A program made the position numbers and the translations under genes. This document shows, one piece after another, positions 56,993 to 64,000 of a stretch of 64,000 nt of DNA; position 1 is the first letter of the stretch, and each line of letters opens with the position of its first letter. Origin of the DNA: Streptomyces sp. PsTaAH-137. GTDB taxonomy: Bacteria; Actinomycetota; Actinomycetes; Streptomycetales; Streptomycetaceae. Where the stretch lies: NCBI RefSeq assembly GCF_003259365.1, contig NZ_QLLY01000003.1, positions 248,001 through 312,000 of the forward strand, in the 5' to 3' direction. The notes below the pieces were generated by a model, which had not been told where the DNA came from, searched no databases, and saw only the letters and a program-made list of their open reading frames with translations.

Positions 56993-57010
56993 TATCTCGA
57001 TGTCGAGATA
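56993..57010. promoter_or_regulatory. 18-bp palindrome TATCTCGATGTCGAGATA upstream of acnA
   Basis: TATCTCGA-TG-TCGAGATA is perfect. It lies 143 bp upstream of the acnA start. Its length and shape fit UrtR/TamR-class MarR regulators; TamR of S. coelicolor is reported to act on aconitase. A near-identical palindrome precedes the HTH-murA gene. Confidence 0.55.
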
Positions 57011-57150
57011 ACTCTAATACATCACCCGTCGGTGCCATCAAGCGGTGCCGTGCGGGGTTCACCGATGCGCGTACCCACGTACGACCTCTCCATCGTCGTA
57101 CGGGGTTCAGGGCTCCACCAGTGCTGAAAGTACCGACCTCCGTCGATTTA

Positions 57151-57178
57151 CTAAGGCAGCCTTATCAATTAGCCTTAG
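57151..57178. promoter_or_regulatory. nested palindromes (CTAAGGC/GCCTTAG) at the MarR gene promoter
   Basis: TAAGGC-A-GCCTTA (57152-57164) is a perfect palindrome. The outer CTAAGGC also pairs with GCCTTAG (57172-57178). They end three bases before the MarR start codon, so they probably form an autoregulatory operator. Confidence 0.55.
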
Positions 57179-57181
57179 TGT

Positions 57182-57622
57182 ATGAACCAAGAGCCGGACC
57201 CCGAGGCGGTCGCCTCCGCCCTCCTCGCGAGCGTCAGCGTGCTGGTGCGGCGCGTGCGCCAGGTGCCTGTCGAGAGCGGGCTGACGATGCCGCAGCGCAC
57301 CGCGCTGTCCCGGCTGGAGCGGCTGGGCCCCACCACCTCGTCGGCGCTCGCCCGCGAGGTGCAGATCACCGCGCAGGCCATGGGCGCGACGCTCGGCGTG
57401 CTGCGCGAGCGCGGCCTCGTCGAGCGCAGCCGGGACCCGGAGGACGGCCGCCGGATGGTCCTCTCCGTGACGGAGGCCGGGCGCCGGGCGCTCGCGGACA
57501 AGCGCAACGAGCGGGTCGAGATGCTCGGGCGGGTGCTCGGCTCCGACGCCTTCAGTGCGGCCGAGCTGGCTCAGCTCCAGGCCGTGGCGCCGCTGGTCGA
57601 GCGGCTGGCCGAGCGGCTCTGA
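57182..57622 (+). CDS. MarR-family transcriptional regulator
   Basis: This 146-residue winged-HTH protein has ALAREVQITAQAMGATLGVLRERGLVERSRDPEDGRR (recognition helix and wing, about residues 54-90), followed by VLSVTEAGRRAL, the typical MarR pattern. It is encoded directly upstream of an MFS exporter and two small enzymes, so it most likely represses that operon and itself through the palindromes at 57151-57178, with release by a transported or toxic compound. The ATG follows the operator with no Shine-Dalgarno site. Confidence 0.88.
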   Translation: MNQEPDPEAVASALLASVSVLVRRVRQVPVESGLTMPQRTALSRLERLGPTTSSALAREVQITAQAMGATLGVLRERGLVERSRDPEDGRRMVLSVTEAGRRALADKRNERVEMLGRVLGSDAFSAAELAQLQAVAPLVERLAERL

Positions 57623-57654
57623 AGGCCCTGATCCTCCTGACGGAAAGCAGGCTG

Positions 57655-59412
57655 ATGGCGAAATCCGGAGGGACGCTCATAGCCGGGCGCGTCCCCGACG
57701 AGCGGTACAAGTGGACGGCACTGACCAATACGACCGCCGCGGTCTTCATGTCCGCGCTGGACGGCTCCATCGTCCTGATCGCCCTCCCGGCGATCTTCCG
57801 CGGCATCCATCTGGACCCGCTGGCGCCGGGCAACATCGCCTATCTGCTGTGGATGATCATGGGCTACCGGCTGGTCCAGGCCGTCCTGGTGGTCACGGTG
57901 GGCCGGCTCGGCGACATGTACGGGCGGGTGCGGATCTACAACAGCGGATTCGCGGTCTTCACCTTCGCCTCGATCCTGCTCTCCTTCGACCCGTTCGACG
58001 GCGGCCGGGGCGCGGTGTGGCTGATCGGCTGGCGGGTGCTCCAAGCCGTCGGCGGGTCGATGCTGACGGCGAACTCGGCGGCGATCCTCACCGACGCCTT
58101 CCCCGAGGAGCGGCGCGGCTTCGCGCTCGGCATCAACCAGGTGGCCGCCCTCGCGGGCATGTTCATCGGGCTGGTCCTCGGCGGGCTGCTCGCGGCCTGG
58201 GACTGGCGCGCGGTGTTCTGGGTGAACGTGCCCGTCGGGCTCTTCTTCACCGTGTGGGCGTACCGCACCCTGCGCGAGACCGGGCGGCACGGCGGCGGCC
58301 GGATCGACTGGTGGGGCAACATCACCTTCGGCGTCGGGCTGAGCGCCGCGCTGATCGGCATCACCTTCGGCCTCCAGCCCTACGGCGGTCACACCATGGG
58401 CTGGACGAACCCGCTGGTCCAGGCGCTTCTCCTGGGCGGGATCGCGCTGCTCGTCGCCTTCGTGGTCATCGAGCGGCGGATCGACGCGCCGATGATCCAG
58501 CCGGGGCTGTTCCGCAACCGCGCCTTCACCTTCGGCAATCTGGCGGGCCTCGCCATCTCCATCGGGCGCGGCGGACTCCAGTTCGTGCTGATCATCTGGC
58601 TCCAGGGCATCTGGCTCCCGCTGCACGGCTACGACTACGACGCCACTCCCCTGTGGGCGGGCATCTTCATGCTGCCGCTGACCGCGGGGTTCCTCGCGGC
58701 GGGCCCGGTCTCCGGGTATCTGTCGGACCGGTTCGGCTCGCGGGGCCTGGCCACGAGCGGCGCGCTGCTCTTCGGCGCCAGCTTCCTCGGCCTGATGGCA
58801 CTGCCCATCGACTTCAGCTACTGGATCTTCGCGCTGCTCATCGCGCTCAACGGGATAGCGAGCGGCATGTTCGCCTCCCCCAACTCCTCCTCCATCATGG
58901 GCAGTGTCCCGGCCGAACTGCGCGGCGTCGCCTCCGGGATGCGCGCCACCTTCCAGAACTCCGGCACCGCCGTGTCGATCGGCGTGTTCTTCTCGCTGAT
59001 GATCGCGGGGCTGGCCAACAGCCTCCCGCAGACCCTCACCACGGGCCTCCAGCAGCAGGGCGTCTCCGCGCACGTGGCCGCGCAGGTCGGTGAACTGCCG
59101 CCCGTGGCCTCCCTGTTCGCCGCCCAGCTGGGCGTCAACCCGGTGGAGAACCTGCTCAAGCCCAGCGGCGCCCTGCACCACCTCTCCCCGGCGCAGCAGC
59201 AGACGCTGACCGGCGGCGAGTTCTTCCCGCACCTGATCTCCGGGCCCTTCCACTCGGGCCTGGTCGTCGTCTTCGCGTTCGGCACGGTTCTCGCCCTGCT
59301 CGCCGCGCTGGCCTCGCTGCTGCGCGGGCCGGGCCGGGTCCGCGCACGAACGGCGTCCGGCACCTCCTCCCCCAGGACGCCGGCCCCGGCGTCCTCCCAT
59401 CCCCAGGAGTAA
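57655..59412 (+). CDS. MFS drug-type exporter (DHA2/EmrB-QacA family)
   Basis: This 585-residue transporter has about 14 membrane helices. Motif A-like GRLGDMYGRVRIY follows helix 2, ALDGSIVLIALPAI is the helix 1 signature, and GWRVLQAVGGSMLTANSAAILTDAFPEERRG and VASGMRATFQNSGTAVSIG are characteristic of DHA2 exporters. The substrate cannot be told from sequence. It is located 32 bp after the MarR gene. The last 40 residues form a basic, Pro/Ser-rich cytoplasmic tail. Confidence 0.88.
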   Translation: MAKSGGTLIAGRVPDERYKWTALTNTTAAVFMSALDGSIVLIALPAIFRGIHLDPLAPGNIAYLLWMIMGYRLVQAVLVVTVGRLGDMYGRVRIYNSGFAVFTFASILLSFDPFDGGRGAVWLIGWRVLQAVGGSMLTANSAAILTDAFPEERRGFALGINQVAALAGMFIGLVLGGLLAAWDWRAVFWVNVPVGLFFTVWAYRTLRETGRHGGGRIDWWGNITFGVGLSAALIGITFGLQPYGGHTMGWTNPLVQALLLGGIALLVAFVVIERRIDAPMIQPGLFRNRAFTFGNLAGLAISIGRGGLQFVLIIWLQGIWLPLHGYDYDATPLWAGIFMLPLTAGFLAAGPVSGYLSDRFGSRGLATSGALLFGASFLGLMALPIDFSYWIFALLIALNGIASGMFASPNSSSIMGSVPAELRGVASGMRATFQNSGTAVSIGVFFSLMIAGLANSLPQTLTTGLQQQGVSAHVAAQVGELPPVASLFAAQLGVNPVENLLKPSGALHHLSPAQQQTLTGGEFFPHLISGPFHSGLVVVFAFGTVLALLAALASLLRGPGRVRARTASGTSSPRTPAPASSHPQE

Positions 59413-59420
59413 TCAGCACC

Positions 59421-59984
59421 ATGGCACTCAGCACCGTCGACCCCACCCCCGCGCTGGTCGTGATCGACCTCCAGCAGGGCATCGCCCCGGCCGGATCTCC
59501 GTTCGACCCCGTCGTGGAGCGGTCGGCCCGGCTGGCCGACGCGTTCCGGCGGCACGGCCTGCCGGTGATCCTCGTCAACGTCAACGCTGTCGCGCCCGGC
59601 CGTACCGAGGCGGCGCGGGGAGTCCGGCCCGGCGCGGTCCTGCCCGACGGTTTCGCCGACCTGGTCGACGAACTCGGCGCGCAGCCGGGCGATCTGCGCG
59701 TCACCAAGCGGCGGCGCAGCGCGTTCCACGACACCGGGCTCGACACCCTGCTGCGCGACCACGGGGTCACCCAGGTCGTGCTGACCGGGGTCTCGACCGG
59801 TTCGGGCGTGGAGTCGACCGCGCGCTCGGCCGTCGACCACGGCTACCACGTCGTGCTCGCCACCGACGCGATGGACGACCCGGACGCCGTCATCCACGAG
59901 CACAGCGTGCGGCGCGTCTTCCCCAAGCTGGGCGAGACCGCCACCACGGACGAGATCATCGCGATGGTGGAGGCGACCCGATGA
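59421..59984 (+). CDS. isochorismatase-like cysteine-lacking hydrolase
   Basis: This 187-residue protein of the isochorismatase fold has VVIDLQQGI (Asp), RVTKRRRSAFHDTGLD (Lys) and LTGVSTGSGVESTARSA. In nicotinamidase-type members the last motif contains the nucleophilic Cys (GVATxxCVxxTA); here that position is Gly. True isochorismatases (EntB/PhzD) also lack the Cys, so a vinyl-ether or other non-amidase substrate is more likely. It is 8 bp after the exporter and overlaps the next gene by four bases (ATGA). Confidence 0.82.
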   Translation: MALSTVDPTPALVVIDLQQGIAPAGSPFDPVVERSARLADAFRRHGLPVILVNVNAVAPGRTEAARGVRPGAVLPDGFADLVDELGAQPGDLRVTKRRRSAFHDTGLDTLLRDHGVTQVVLTGVSTGSGVESTARSAVDHGYHVVLATDAMDDPDAVIHEHSVRRVFPKLGETATTDEIIAMVEATR

Positions 59985-60541
59985 CCCTGCTCGGCACGCT
60001 CCTGAAGAACCGCAAGGCGGACGAGGCGGACTCCGCCTGGCACCGGCCCGGCCTCCAGGCGCCGGACAATCTGACCCTGACCAGCCGGGACTTCACCGAC
60101 GGCGCGCCTCTGCCGGCCCGGCATGCGGCGAAGAACGTCGGCGGTGAGAACGTCTCCCCGCACCTGACCTGGACCGCCCCGCCCGCCGGAACGGCCGGGC
60201 TGCTGCTCGTCATGGAGGACCTCGACGTCCCCACGCCCCGGCCCCTCACCCACTGCGTCGCCCTGCTCGACCCGTCCTGCACCGAGCTAAAGCCCGGCGC
60301 GCTCGACGCCGAGCGACCGGGGCCGGGCGTACGGCCGCTGCGCGCGAGCATCGGGCGGGGGTACCACGGCCCGGGCCCGATCAAGGGGCACGGTCCGCAC
60401 CGGTACGTCTTCATGCTGTACGCGCTGTCCGCACCGCTCGACGAGTCGGCGCTCGGGGCCCGGCCACGGGCGCTGCTGGCGTCGGTCACGGGGCCGCTGC
60501 TCGGGCGGGGGCGGCTGACGGGGACGTACGAGCGCAGCTAG
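59981..60541 (+). CDS. YbhB/YbcL (PEBP/Raf-kinase-inhibitor-like) family protein
   Basis: This 186-residue PEBP-fold protein contains LTLTSRDFTDGAPLPARHAAKNVGGENVSPHLTW, LVMEDLDVP, the conserved H in LTHCVALL, and YHGPGPIKGHGPHRYVFMLYAL with the ligand-site His. Bacterial members have no firmly established role. It is the last gene of the MarR-MFS operon (ATGA overlap with the isochorismatase). Its TAG stop is the start of a transposon-type terminal repeat (TAGGGCCTGTCTC). Confidence 0.85.
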   Translation: MTLLGTLLKNRKADEADSAWHRPGLQAPDNLTLTSRDFTDGAPLPARHAAKNVGGENVSPHLTWTAPPAGTAGLLLVMEDLDVPTPRPLTHCVALLDPSCTELKPGALDAERPGPGVRPLRASIGRGYHGPGPIKGHGPHRYVFMLYALSAPLDESALGARPRALLASVTGPLLGRGRLTGTYERS

Positions 60542-60553
60542 GGCCTGTCTCCT
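60538..60553. mobile_element. solo terminal repeat of the MITE-type element
   Basis: CTAGGGCCTGTCTCCT matches the left end of the 8566-8772 element (CTAGGGCCTGTCTC identical). No partner end was found within the following few hundred bases, so it is a remnant or a target-site half. Confidence 0.45.
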
Positions 60554-60595
60554 CGGCGGACGTGCCCCTCCGTGCTGGCCACGCCCCCGGTCCGA

Positions 60596-60601
60596 TAGCG
60601 T
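60596..60601 (+). promoter_or_regulatory. -10 element of a leaderless transcript
   Basis: TAGCGT followed by six bases and the ATG at 60608, the same layout as at 7124 and 48180. Confidence 0.5.
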
Positions 60602-60607
60602 CCCGCA

Positions 60608-61363
60608 ATGGCCAGTGACCTCCGTCTCACCGTTCTCGGCAGCGCCACCCCGTACCCGGAAGCGGGGAATCCGTGCTCCGGGTATCTCGTCGAGGGCGGC
60701 GGGGCCAGACTCTGGGTGGACGCGGGCAGCGGGACGCTCGGGGCGTTGCAGCGGTACGCGCGGCTCGACGAGATCGACGCGGTGTGGATCTCCCATCAGC
60801 ACGCCGACCACAGCGCCGACCTGCTCACCGCGTATTACGGGCTGCTGTACGCGGACATCCGCCGCGAGCGGCCGCTCCCGCTGTACGGGCCGCCGGGGAT
60901 CGCCGACCGGCTCGCCGACTTCCTCACCACCGGCGACCGGCGCAGCCCCGTCGAGGACGCCTTCGACATACGGGAGCTGATCGACGGGCACGGCGCCCGG
61001 GTCGGCGCCCTCGACCTGGTCGCGCGCGAAGTGGCGCACGGGATGCCCGCGTTCGGCCTGCGCGTCGAGCACCGGGGACACTCACTCGTCTACTCGGGCG
61101 ACAGCGCGCCCTGCGCCGCCCTGACCGACCTGGCGACCGGGTGCGGGACCCTGTTGTGCGAGGCGGACGGCGACTCGGCGGACGGGGTGCATCACGGCCC
61201 GGAGGATGCCGGGGAGACCGCTGCCGCGGCCGGCGCCGAACGGTTGATCGTGACGCACGTGGGGCGCGGGATCACTCCGGGGGACGCGGTGACGCGTGCG
61301 GCCTCGACGTTCGGGGGTCCGGTGGCGTACGCGGCGCCGGGCGCGGTGTTCCCCCTCGGCTGA
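60608..61363 (+). CDS. metallo-beta-lactamase-fold hydrolase
   Basis: This 251-residue MBL-fold protein has the metal motif SHQHADHSADL (HxHxDH, about residues 62-67). A further His is in REVAHGMPAFGLR, the bridging Asp in LVYSGDSAPCAAL, and the last His in IVTHVGRG. The overall pattern resembles RNase Z-like/YhfI phosphodiesterase relatives. The substrate is unknown. It is transcribed from its own leaderless promoter. Confidence 0.85.
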   Translation: MASDLRLTVLGSATPYPEAGNPCSGYLVEGGGARLWVDAGSGTLGALQRYARLDEIDAVWISHQHADHSADLLTAYYGLLYADIRRERPLPLYGPPGIADRLADFLTTGDRRSPVEDAFDIRELIDGHGARVGALDLVAREVAHGMPAFGLRVEHRGHSLVYSGDSAPCAALTDLATGCGTLLCEADGDSADGVHHGPEDAGETAAAAGAERLIVTHVGRGITPGDAVTRAASTFGGPVAYAAPGAVFPLG

Positions 61364-61421
61364 CGTCTGATCGGGCATCGGGCGGGTATCCGGTCGGCAC
61401 CAGCCGGAAGGAGACAAGTCC

Positions 61422-61625
61422 ATGCCCCTCACATTCCGCAAGAGTTTCCGCATCCTCCCCGGAGTGCGGCTCAACATCAACCGCAAGTCCTGGTCGATCA
61501 CGACCGGGGGCGGCTCGCACGGACCGAAGCACACTCACAGCAGCACGGGCCGCCGTACGACCTCCATGGATCTGCCCGGCCCGTTCGGCTGGCGCAAGAC
61601 GACCACCAAGCGCAAGGGCCACTGA
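61422..61625 (+). CDS. DUF4236 small protein
   Basis: This 67-residue protein starts PLTFRKSFRILPGVRLNINRKS, the characteristic DUF4236 N-terminus, and ends in a basic tail. GGAAGGAGA precedes the ATG. The function is unknown; the family is widespread and usually encoded as a small stand-alone or domain-fused protein. Confidence 0.8.
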   Translation: MPLTFRKSFRILPGVRLNINRKSWSITTGGGSHGPKHTHSSTGRRTTSMDLPGPFGWRKTTTKRKGH

Positions 61626-61660
61626 CGCGACGTCACTCCGATGGACCCCCCGAAATGCGT

Positions 61661-61678
61661 CATCTCATATCTGAGATA
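61661..61678. promoter_or_regulatory. operator-like palindrome CATCTC-N6-GAGATA before HTH-murA
   Basis: CATCTCATATCTGAGATA ends 11 bases before the ATG of the HTH-MurA gene. It shares 11 of 12 arm bases with the palindrome upstream of acnA. Its position over the promoter fits autorepression by the fused HTH. Confidence 0.55.
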
Positions 61679-61689
61679 ACGTTCACCTC

Positions 61690-63219
61690 ATGGCAGACGA
61701 CTACCTCGTACGCATCGGCAAGCTCATCCGCGACGCCCGCCAGCACCGGGGCTGGACGCAGACGCAGCTCGCCGAGGCGCTCGGCACCAGCCAGAGCGCC
61801 GTCAACCGGATCGAGCGCGGGAACCAGAACATCAGCCTTGAGATGATCGCCCGGATCGGCGAGGCCCTCGACAGCGAGATCGTGTCCCTCGGTTACGCGG
61901 GCCCGATGCATCTGCGCGTCGTCGGCGGGCGGCGTCTCTCGGGCTCGATCGACGTCAAGACGAGCAAGAACGCGTGCGTGGCGCTGCTGTGCGCGTCGCT
62001 GCTGAACGACGGGCGCACGGTGCTGCGCCGCGTGGCCCGGATCGAGGAGGTCTACCGGCTCCTCGAAGTCCTCAACTCCATCGGCGTGCGCACCCGTTGG
62101 ATCAACGACGGCGTCGACCTGGAGATCGTGCCGCCGGCCGACCTCGACATGGCGGCCATCGACGAGACGGCGGCCCGCCGCACGCGCTCGATCATCATGT
62201 TCCTGGGCCCGCTGCTGCACCGCATGGACCGCTTCAAGCTGCCGTACGCGGGCGGATGCGACCTCGGCACCCGCACGATCGAGCCGCACATGATCGCGCT
62301 GCGCCGGTTCGGCCTCGACATCGCGGCGACCGAGGGGCTCTACCACGCCCAGGTGGCGAAGGACGTGTCCCCGGACCGCCCGATCGTGCTGACCGAGCGC
62401 GGCGACACCGTGACGGAGAACGCGCTGCTCGCTGCGGCCCGCCACGACGGCCGTACGGTCATCCGCAACGCGTCGTCGAACTACATGGTCCAGGACCTGT
62501 GCTTCTTCCTGGAGGCCCTGGGCGTCAAGGTCGAGGGCATCGGCACCACGACGCTGACCGTGCACGGCGTACCGAAGATCGACGTGGACGTCGACTACTC
62601 GCCGTCCGAGGACCCGGTCGAGGCGATGAGCCTGCTGGCCGCCGCGGTCGTCACGGAGTCCGAACTGACCGTGTGCCGCGTCCCGATCGAGTTCCTGGAG
62701 ATCGAGCTCGCGGTCCTGGAGGAGATGGGCCTCGACCACGACCGCTCCGCGGAGTACGTCGCGGACAACGGCCGCACCCGCCTGGTCGACCTCACGGTCC
62801 GCCCCTCCAAGCTGGAGGCGCCGATCGACAAGATCCACCCGATGCCGTTCCCGGGCCTGAACATCGACAACGTCCCGTTCTTCGCGGCGATCGCGGCCTC
62901 GGCCCAGGGCAAGACCCTCATCCACGACTGGGTCTACGACAACCGCGCGATCTACCTGACGGACCTCAACCGCCTGGGCGGCAGCCTCCAGCTCCTCGAC
63001 CCGCACCGGGTCCTGGTGGAGGGCCCGACGCGCTGGCGCGCGGCGGAGATGATGTGCCCGCCGGCCCTGCGCCCCGCGGTGGTCGTCCTGCTGGCGATGA
63101 TGGCGGCGGAGGGCACCTCGGTCCTGCGCAACGTGTATGTGATCAACCGCGGTTACGAGGAGCTGGCCGAGCGGCTGAACTCGGTGGGGGCGCAGATCGA
63201 GACGTTCCGGGACATCTGA
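61690..63219 (+). CDS. murA: HTH-fused UDP-N-acetylglucosamine 1-carboxyvinyltransferase paralog (MurA2-like)
   Basis: This 509-residue protein has an N-terminal XRE/Cro-type HTH (residues 8-65: LIRDARQHRGWTQTQLAEALGTSQSAVNRIERGNQ) fused to an EPSP-synthase-fold MurA domain (about 75-505). MurA residues visible are the Lys in KTSKNACVALL, the Cys of the mobile loop in YAGGCDLGTRTIEPHM, and INIDNVPFF-like acidic segment LNIDNVPFFAAIAA. The family adds enolpyruvate from PEP to UDP-GlcNAc, the first step to peptidoglycan. The loop differs from the usual GGCAIGxRPVD, so substrate or activity may differ. S. coelicolor has a similar second MurA beside aconitase (recollection). Confidence 0.88.
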   Translation: MADDYLVRIGKLIRDARQHRGWTQTQLAEALGTSQSAVNRIERGNQNISLEMIARIGEALDSEIVSLGYAGPMHLRVVGGRRLSGSIDVKTSKNACVALLCASLLNDGRTVLRRVARIEEVYRLLEVLNSIGVRTRWINDGVDLEIVPPADLDMAAIDETAARRTRSIIMFLGPLLHRMDRFKLPYAGGCDLGTRTIEPHMIALRRFGLDIAATEGLYHAQVAKDVSPDRPIVLTERGDTVTENALLAAARHDGRTVIRNASSNYMVQDLCFFLEALGVKVEGIGTTTLTVHGVPKIDVDVDYSPSEDPVEAMSLLAAAVVTESELTVCRVPIEFLEIELAVLEEMGLDHDRSAEYVADNGRTRLVDLTVRPSKLEAPIDKIHPMPFPGLNIDNVPFFAAIAASAQGKTLIHDWVYDNRAIYLTDLNRLGGSLQLLDPHRVLVEGPTRWRAAEMMCPPALRPAVVVLLAMMAAEGTSVLRNVYVINRGYEELAERLNSVGAQIETFRDI

Positions 63220-63255
63220 GCCCCCTCGCGGGATGCCGTCACAGAGACGGAGTCG

Positions 63256-63286
63256 GGCCGGGGCCCCTCACGACGGGGTCCCGGCC
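63256..63286. terminator. bidirectional terminator between HTH-murA and the SRPBCC gene
   Basis: GGCCGGGGCCCC / GGGGTCCCGGCC arms (one mismatch) followed by TTTT on the plus strand. It overlaps the 3' end of the convergent SRPBCC gene. Confidence 0.75.
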
Positions 63287-63747
63287 TTTTCGACGGTGCG
63301 GGCGAGAATGCCGAGCGTGGCGCGCAGACCCGCCTCCGGAATGATCGGGAAGATCCCCGCCTCGCGGTACCTCTCGTCGATCTGGCTCCAGTCGTAGTAG
63401 GACGTGACGAGGGTGCCGCCGTCGCGGGGTTCGAGGCGGTATCCGTAGAGGTGCCTGATGGGCGGCTGGACGGTGCCGGAGATCGTCCATTCCAGGAGCG
63501 CGTCCTGCTCGTACCGCGTGATGATGACGGTCACGTCGTACCGCCCCATGGGGAGATCGCCGAGCGCCTCGCGGTCCATGTGGACGACGAACTCGTCCCC
63601 CACCGCGCTCACGGGATCGCCCTCCGCCGACTGCAGCATCCCCGAGCTGTCGATACCGACGTGTCCCTGAGGGGAGCGCAGCACCTCGAAGACGGTGGAC
63701 GGGGAGGCGGCGATCTGCCGGGTGACATCGAATCGTTCTGTCGTCAT
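63268..63747 (-). CDS. SRPBCC/START-like family protein
   Basis: This 159-residue protein begins FDVTRQIAASPSTVFEVLRSPQGH, the typical SRPBCC (polyketide-cyclase/START-like) first strand and helix. Alternating beta strands follow (YDVTVIITRYEQDALLEWTISG, YGYRLEPRDGGTLVTSYYDWSQ) with a C-terminal helix (ATLGILARTVEKAG). The fold binds hydrophobic ligands; no ligand can be assigned. The gene is monocistronic, and its stop lies inside the terminator stem of HTH-murA. Confidence 0.78.
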   Translation of the reverse strand: MTTERFDVTRQIAASPSTVFEVLRSPQGHVGIDSSGMLQSAEGDPVSAVGDEFVVHMDREALGDLPMGRYDVTVIITRYEQDALLEWTISGTVQPPIRHLYGYRLEPRDGGTLVTSYYDWSQIDERYREAGIFPIIPEAGLRATLGILARTVEKAGTPS

Positions 63748-63887
63748 GCCTCACCCTTGCATGCGAGTTCGGCCGTATTCGGACAACAGTGAAGATTTGA
63801 CGCCTGAGTTGTTGAGTGGGCGGGATGATTCCGGGACGTCGTCCGGCCCCGCTGTCGGGGCGCGGACAGGATGAAGGGGGAACTTCC

Positions 63888-64000
63888 TTGCTCCGTGCAC
63901 TCTTCAGACCCGCCACGCTCTCCAGGTCCGCCGGCTCCTCGCGGCGGATGGTCTCTCTCGCCGTCGGCGGGACGCTGGCGCTGACCGGCGTCGCCGTGCT
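63888..64000 (+). CDS. N-terminus of an exported protein, cut by the window edge
   Basis: The frame from TTG 63888 is open to the end. AAGGGGG stands upstream at suitable distance. The visible residues (LLRALFRPATLSRSAGSSRRMVSLAVGGTLALTGVAVL) are a basic n-region, an Arg-Arg pair and a hydrophobic core, which is a Sec or possibly Tat signal peptide. The mature protein is outside the window. Confidence 0.55.
   Translation, partial: MLRALFRPATLSRSAGSSRRMVSLAVGGTLALTGVAV

Overview
The window is high-GC, gene-dense actinomycete DNA. The gene families, GTG/TTG starts, leaderless promoters and gene order all point to a Streptomyces chromosome. The order murA2-like, acnA, ngcEFG-like, rok7B7-like, xylFGH-like, dxs, fadAB, hemE, hemY, hemQ matches what I remember of the S. 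coelicolor SCO5998-SCO6045 core region, read in reverse; this is recollection and was not checked. No tRNA, rRNA, CRISPR array, transposase or phage gene was seen. The only mobile-element traces are one short inverted-repeat element and one lone end of the same kind.

Layout. 1-2.0 kb: small envelope or hypothetical proteins. 2.0-10.7 kb: a secreted TAP-type hydrolase, then late heme synthesis by the coproporphyrin-dependent route (hemQ, hemY and, further along, hemE), with a DUF4349 lipoprotein, a disulfide reductase and DUF3000 between them. 10.9-16.6 kb: an atypical LuxR-type response regulator, an RNase D-like exonuclease and a two-gene fatty-acid beta-oxidation operon (thiolase, FadB). 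16.7-31.5 kb: a cell-surface glycopolymer island. It holds a 1471-residue double glycosyltransferase/TagF fusion, a CDP-alcohol phosphatidyltransferase, a phosphodiester glycosidase, an LCP ligase, a capsule-type hydrolase-fold protein and a GT-C membrane glycosyltransferase. Two paralogous lectin-like beta-propeller genes sit near its ends. 31.5-35.2 kb: an amino-acid permease and dxs. 35.3-43.8 kb: two sugar ABC importers (XylFGH-like and NgcEFG-like) with a ROK regulator between them. 44.3-48.1 kb: a secreted GH92 enzyme whose active-site motif predicts a mannose-1-phosphodiesterase rather than a plain mannosidase.

48.2-53.6 kb is an accessory stretch: a methyltransferase, an RsbW-like ATPase/XRE/DUF397 regulatory module, a GNAT-infA2 operon preceded by a 17-codon upstream ORF that may act as an attenuator, a RibD/DHFR-like protein, a DinB protein and small membrane proteins. 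54.1-63.2 kb: aconitase, a MarR-MFS-isochorismatase-YbhB operon, an MBL hydrolase, and a MurA paralog fused to a DNA-binding domain. A SRPBCC protein and the start of an exported protein close the window.

The most interesting observations are: (1) the HSNQ-type GH92 beside a GlcNAc/chitobiose-type importer; (2) the upstream ORF with two competing anti-Shine-Dalgarno pairings before GNAT-infA2; (3) an 18-bp TATCTC-N6-GAGATA-type palindrome shared by the acnA and HTH-murA promoters; (4) the surface-polymer island with a DasR-like palindrome in its divergent promoter; and (5) an interspersed intergenic repeat that has become part of the hemY reading frame.
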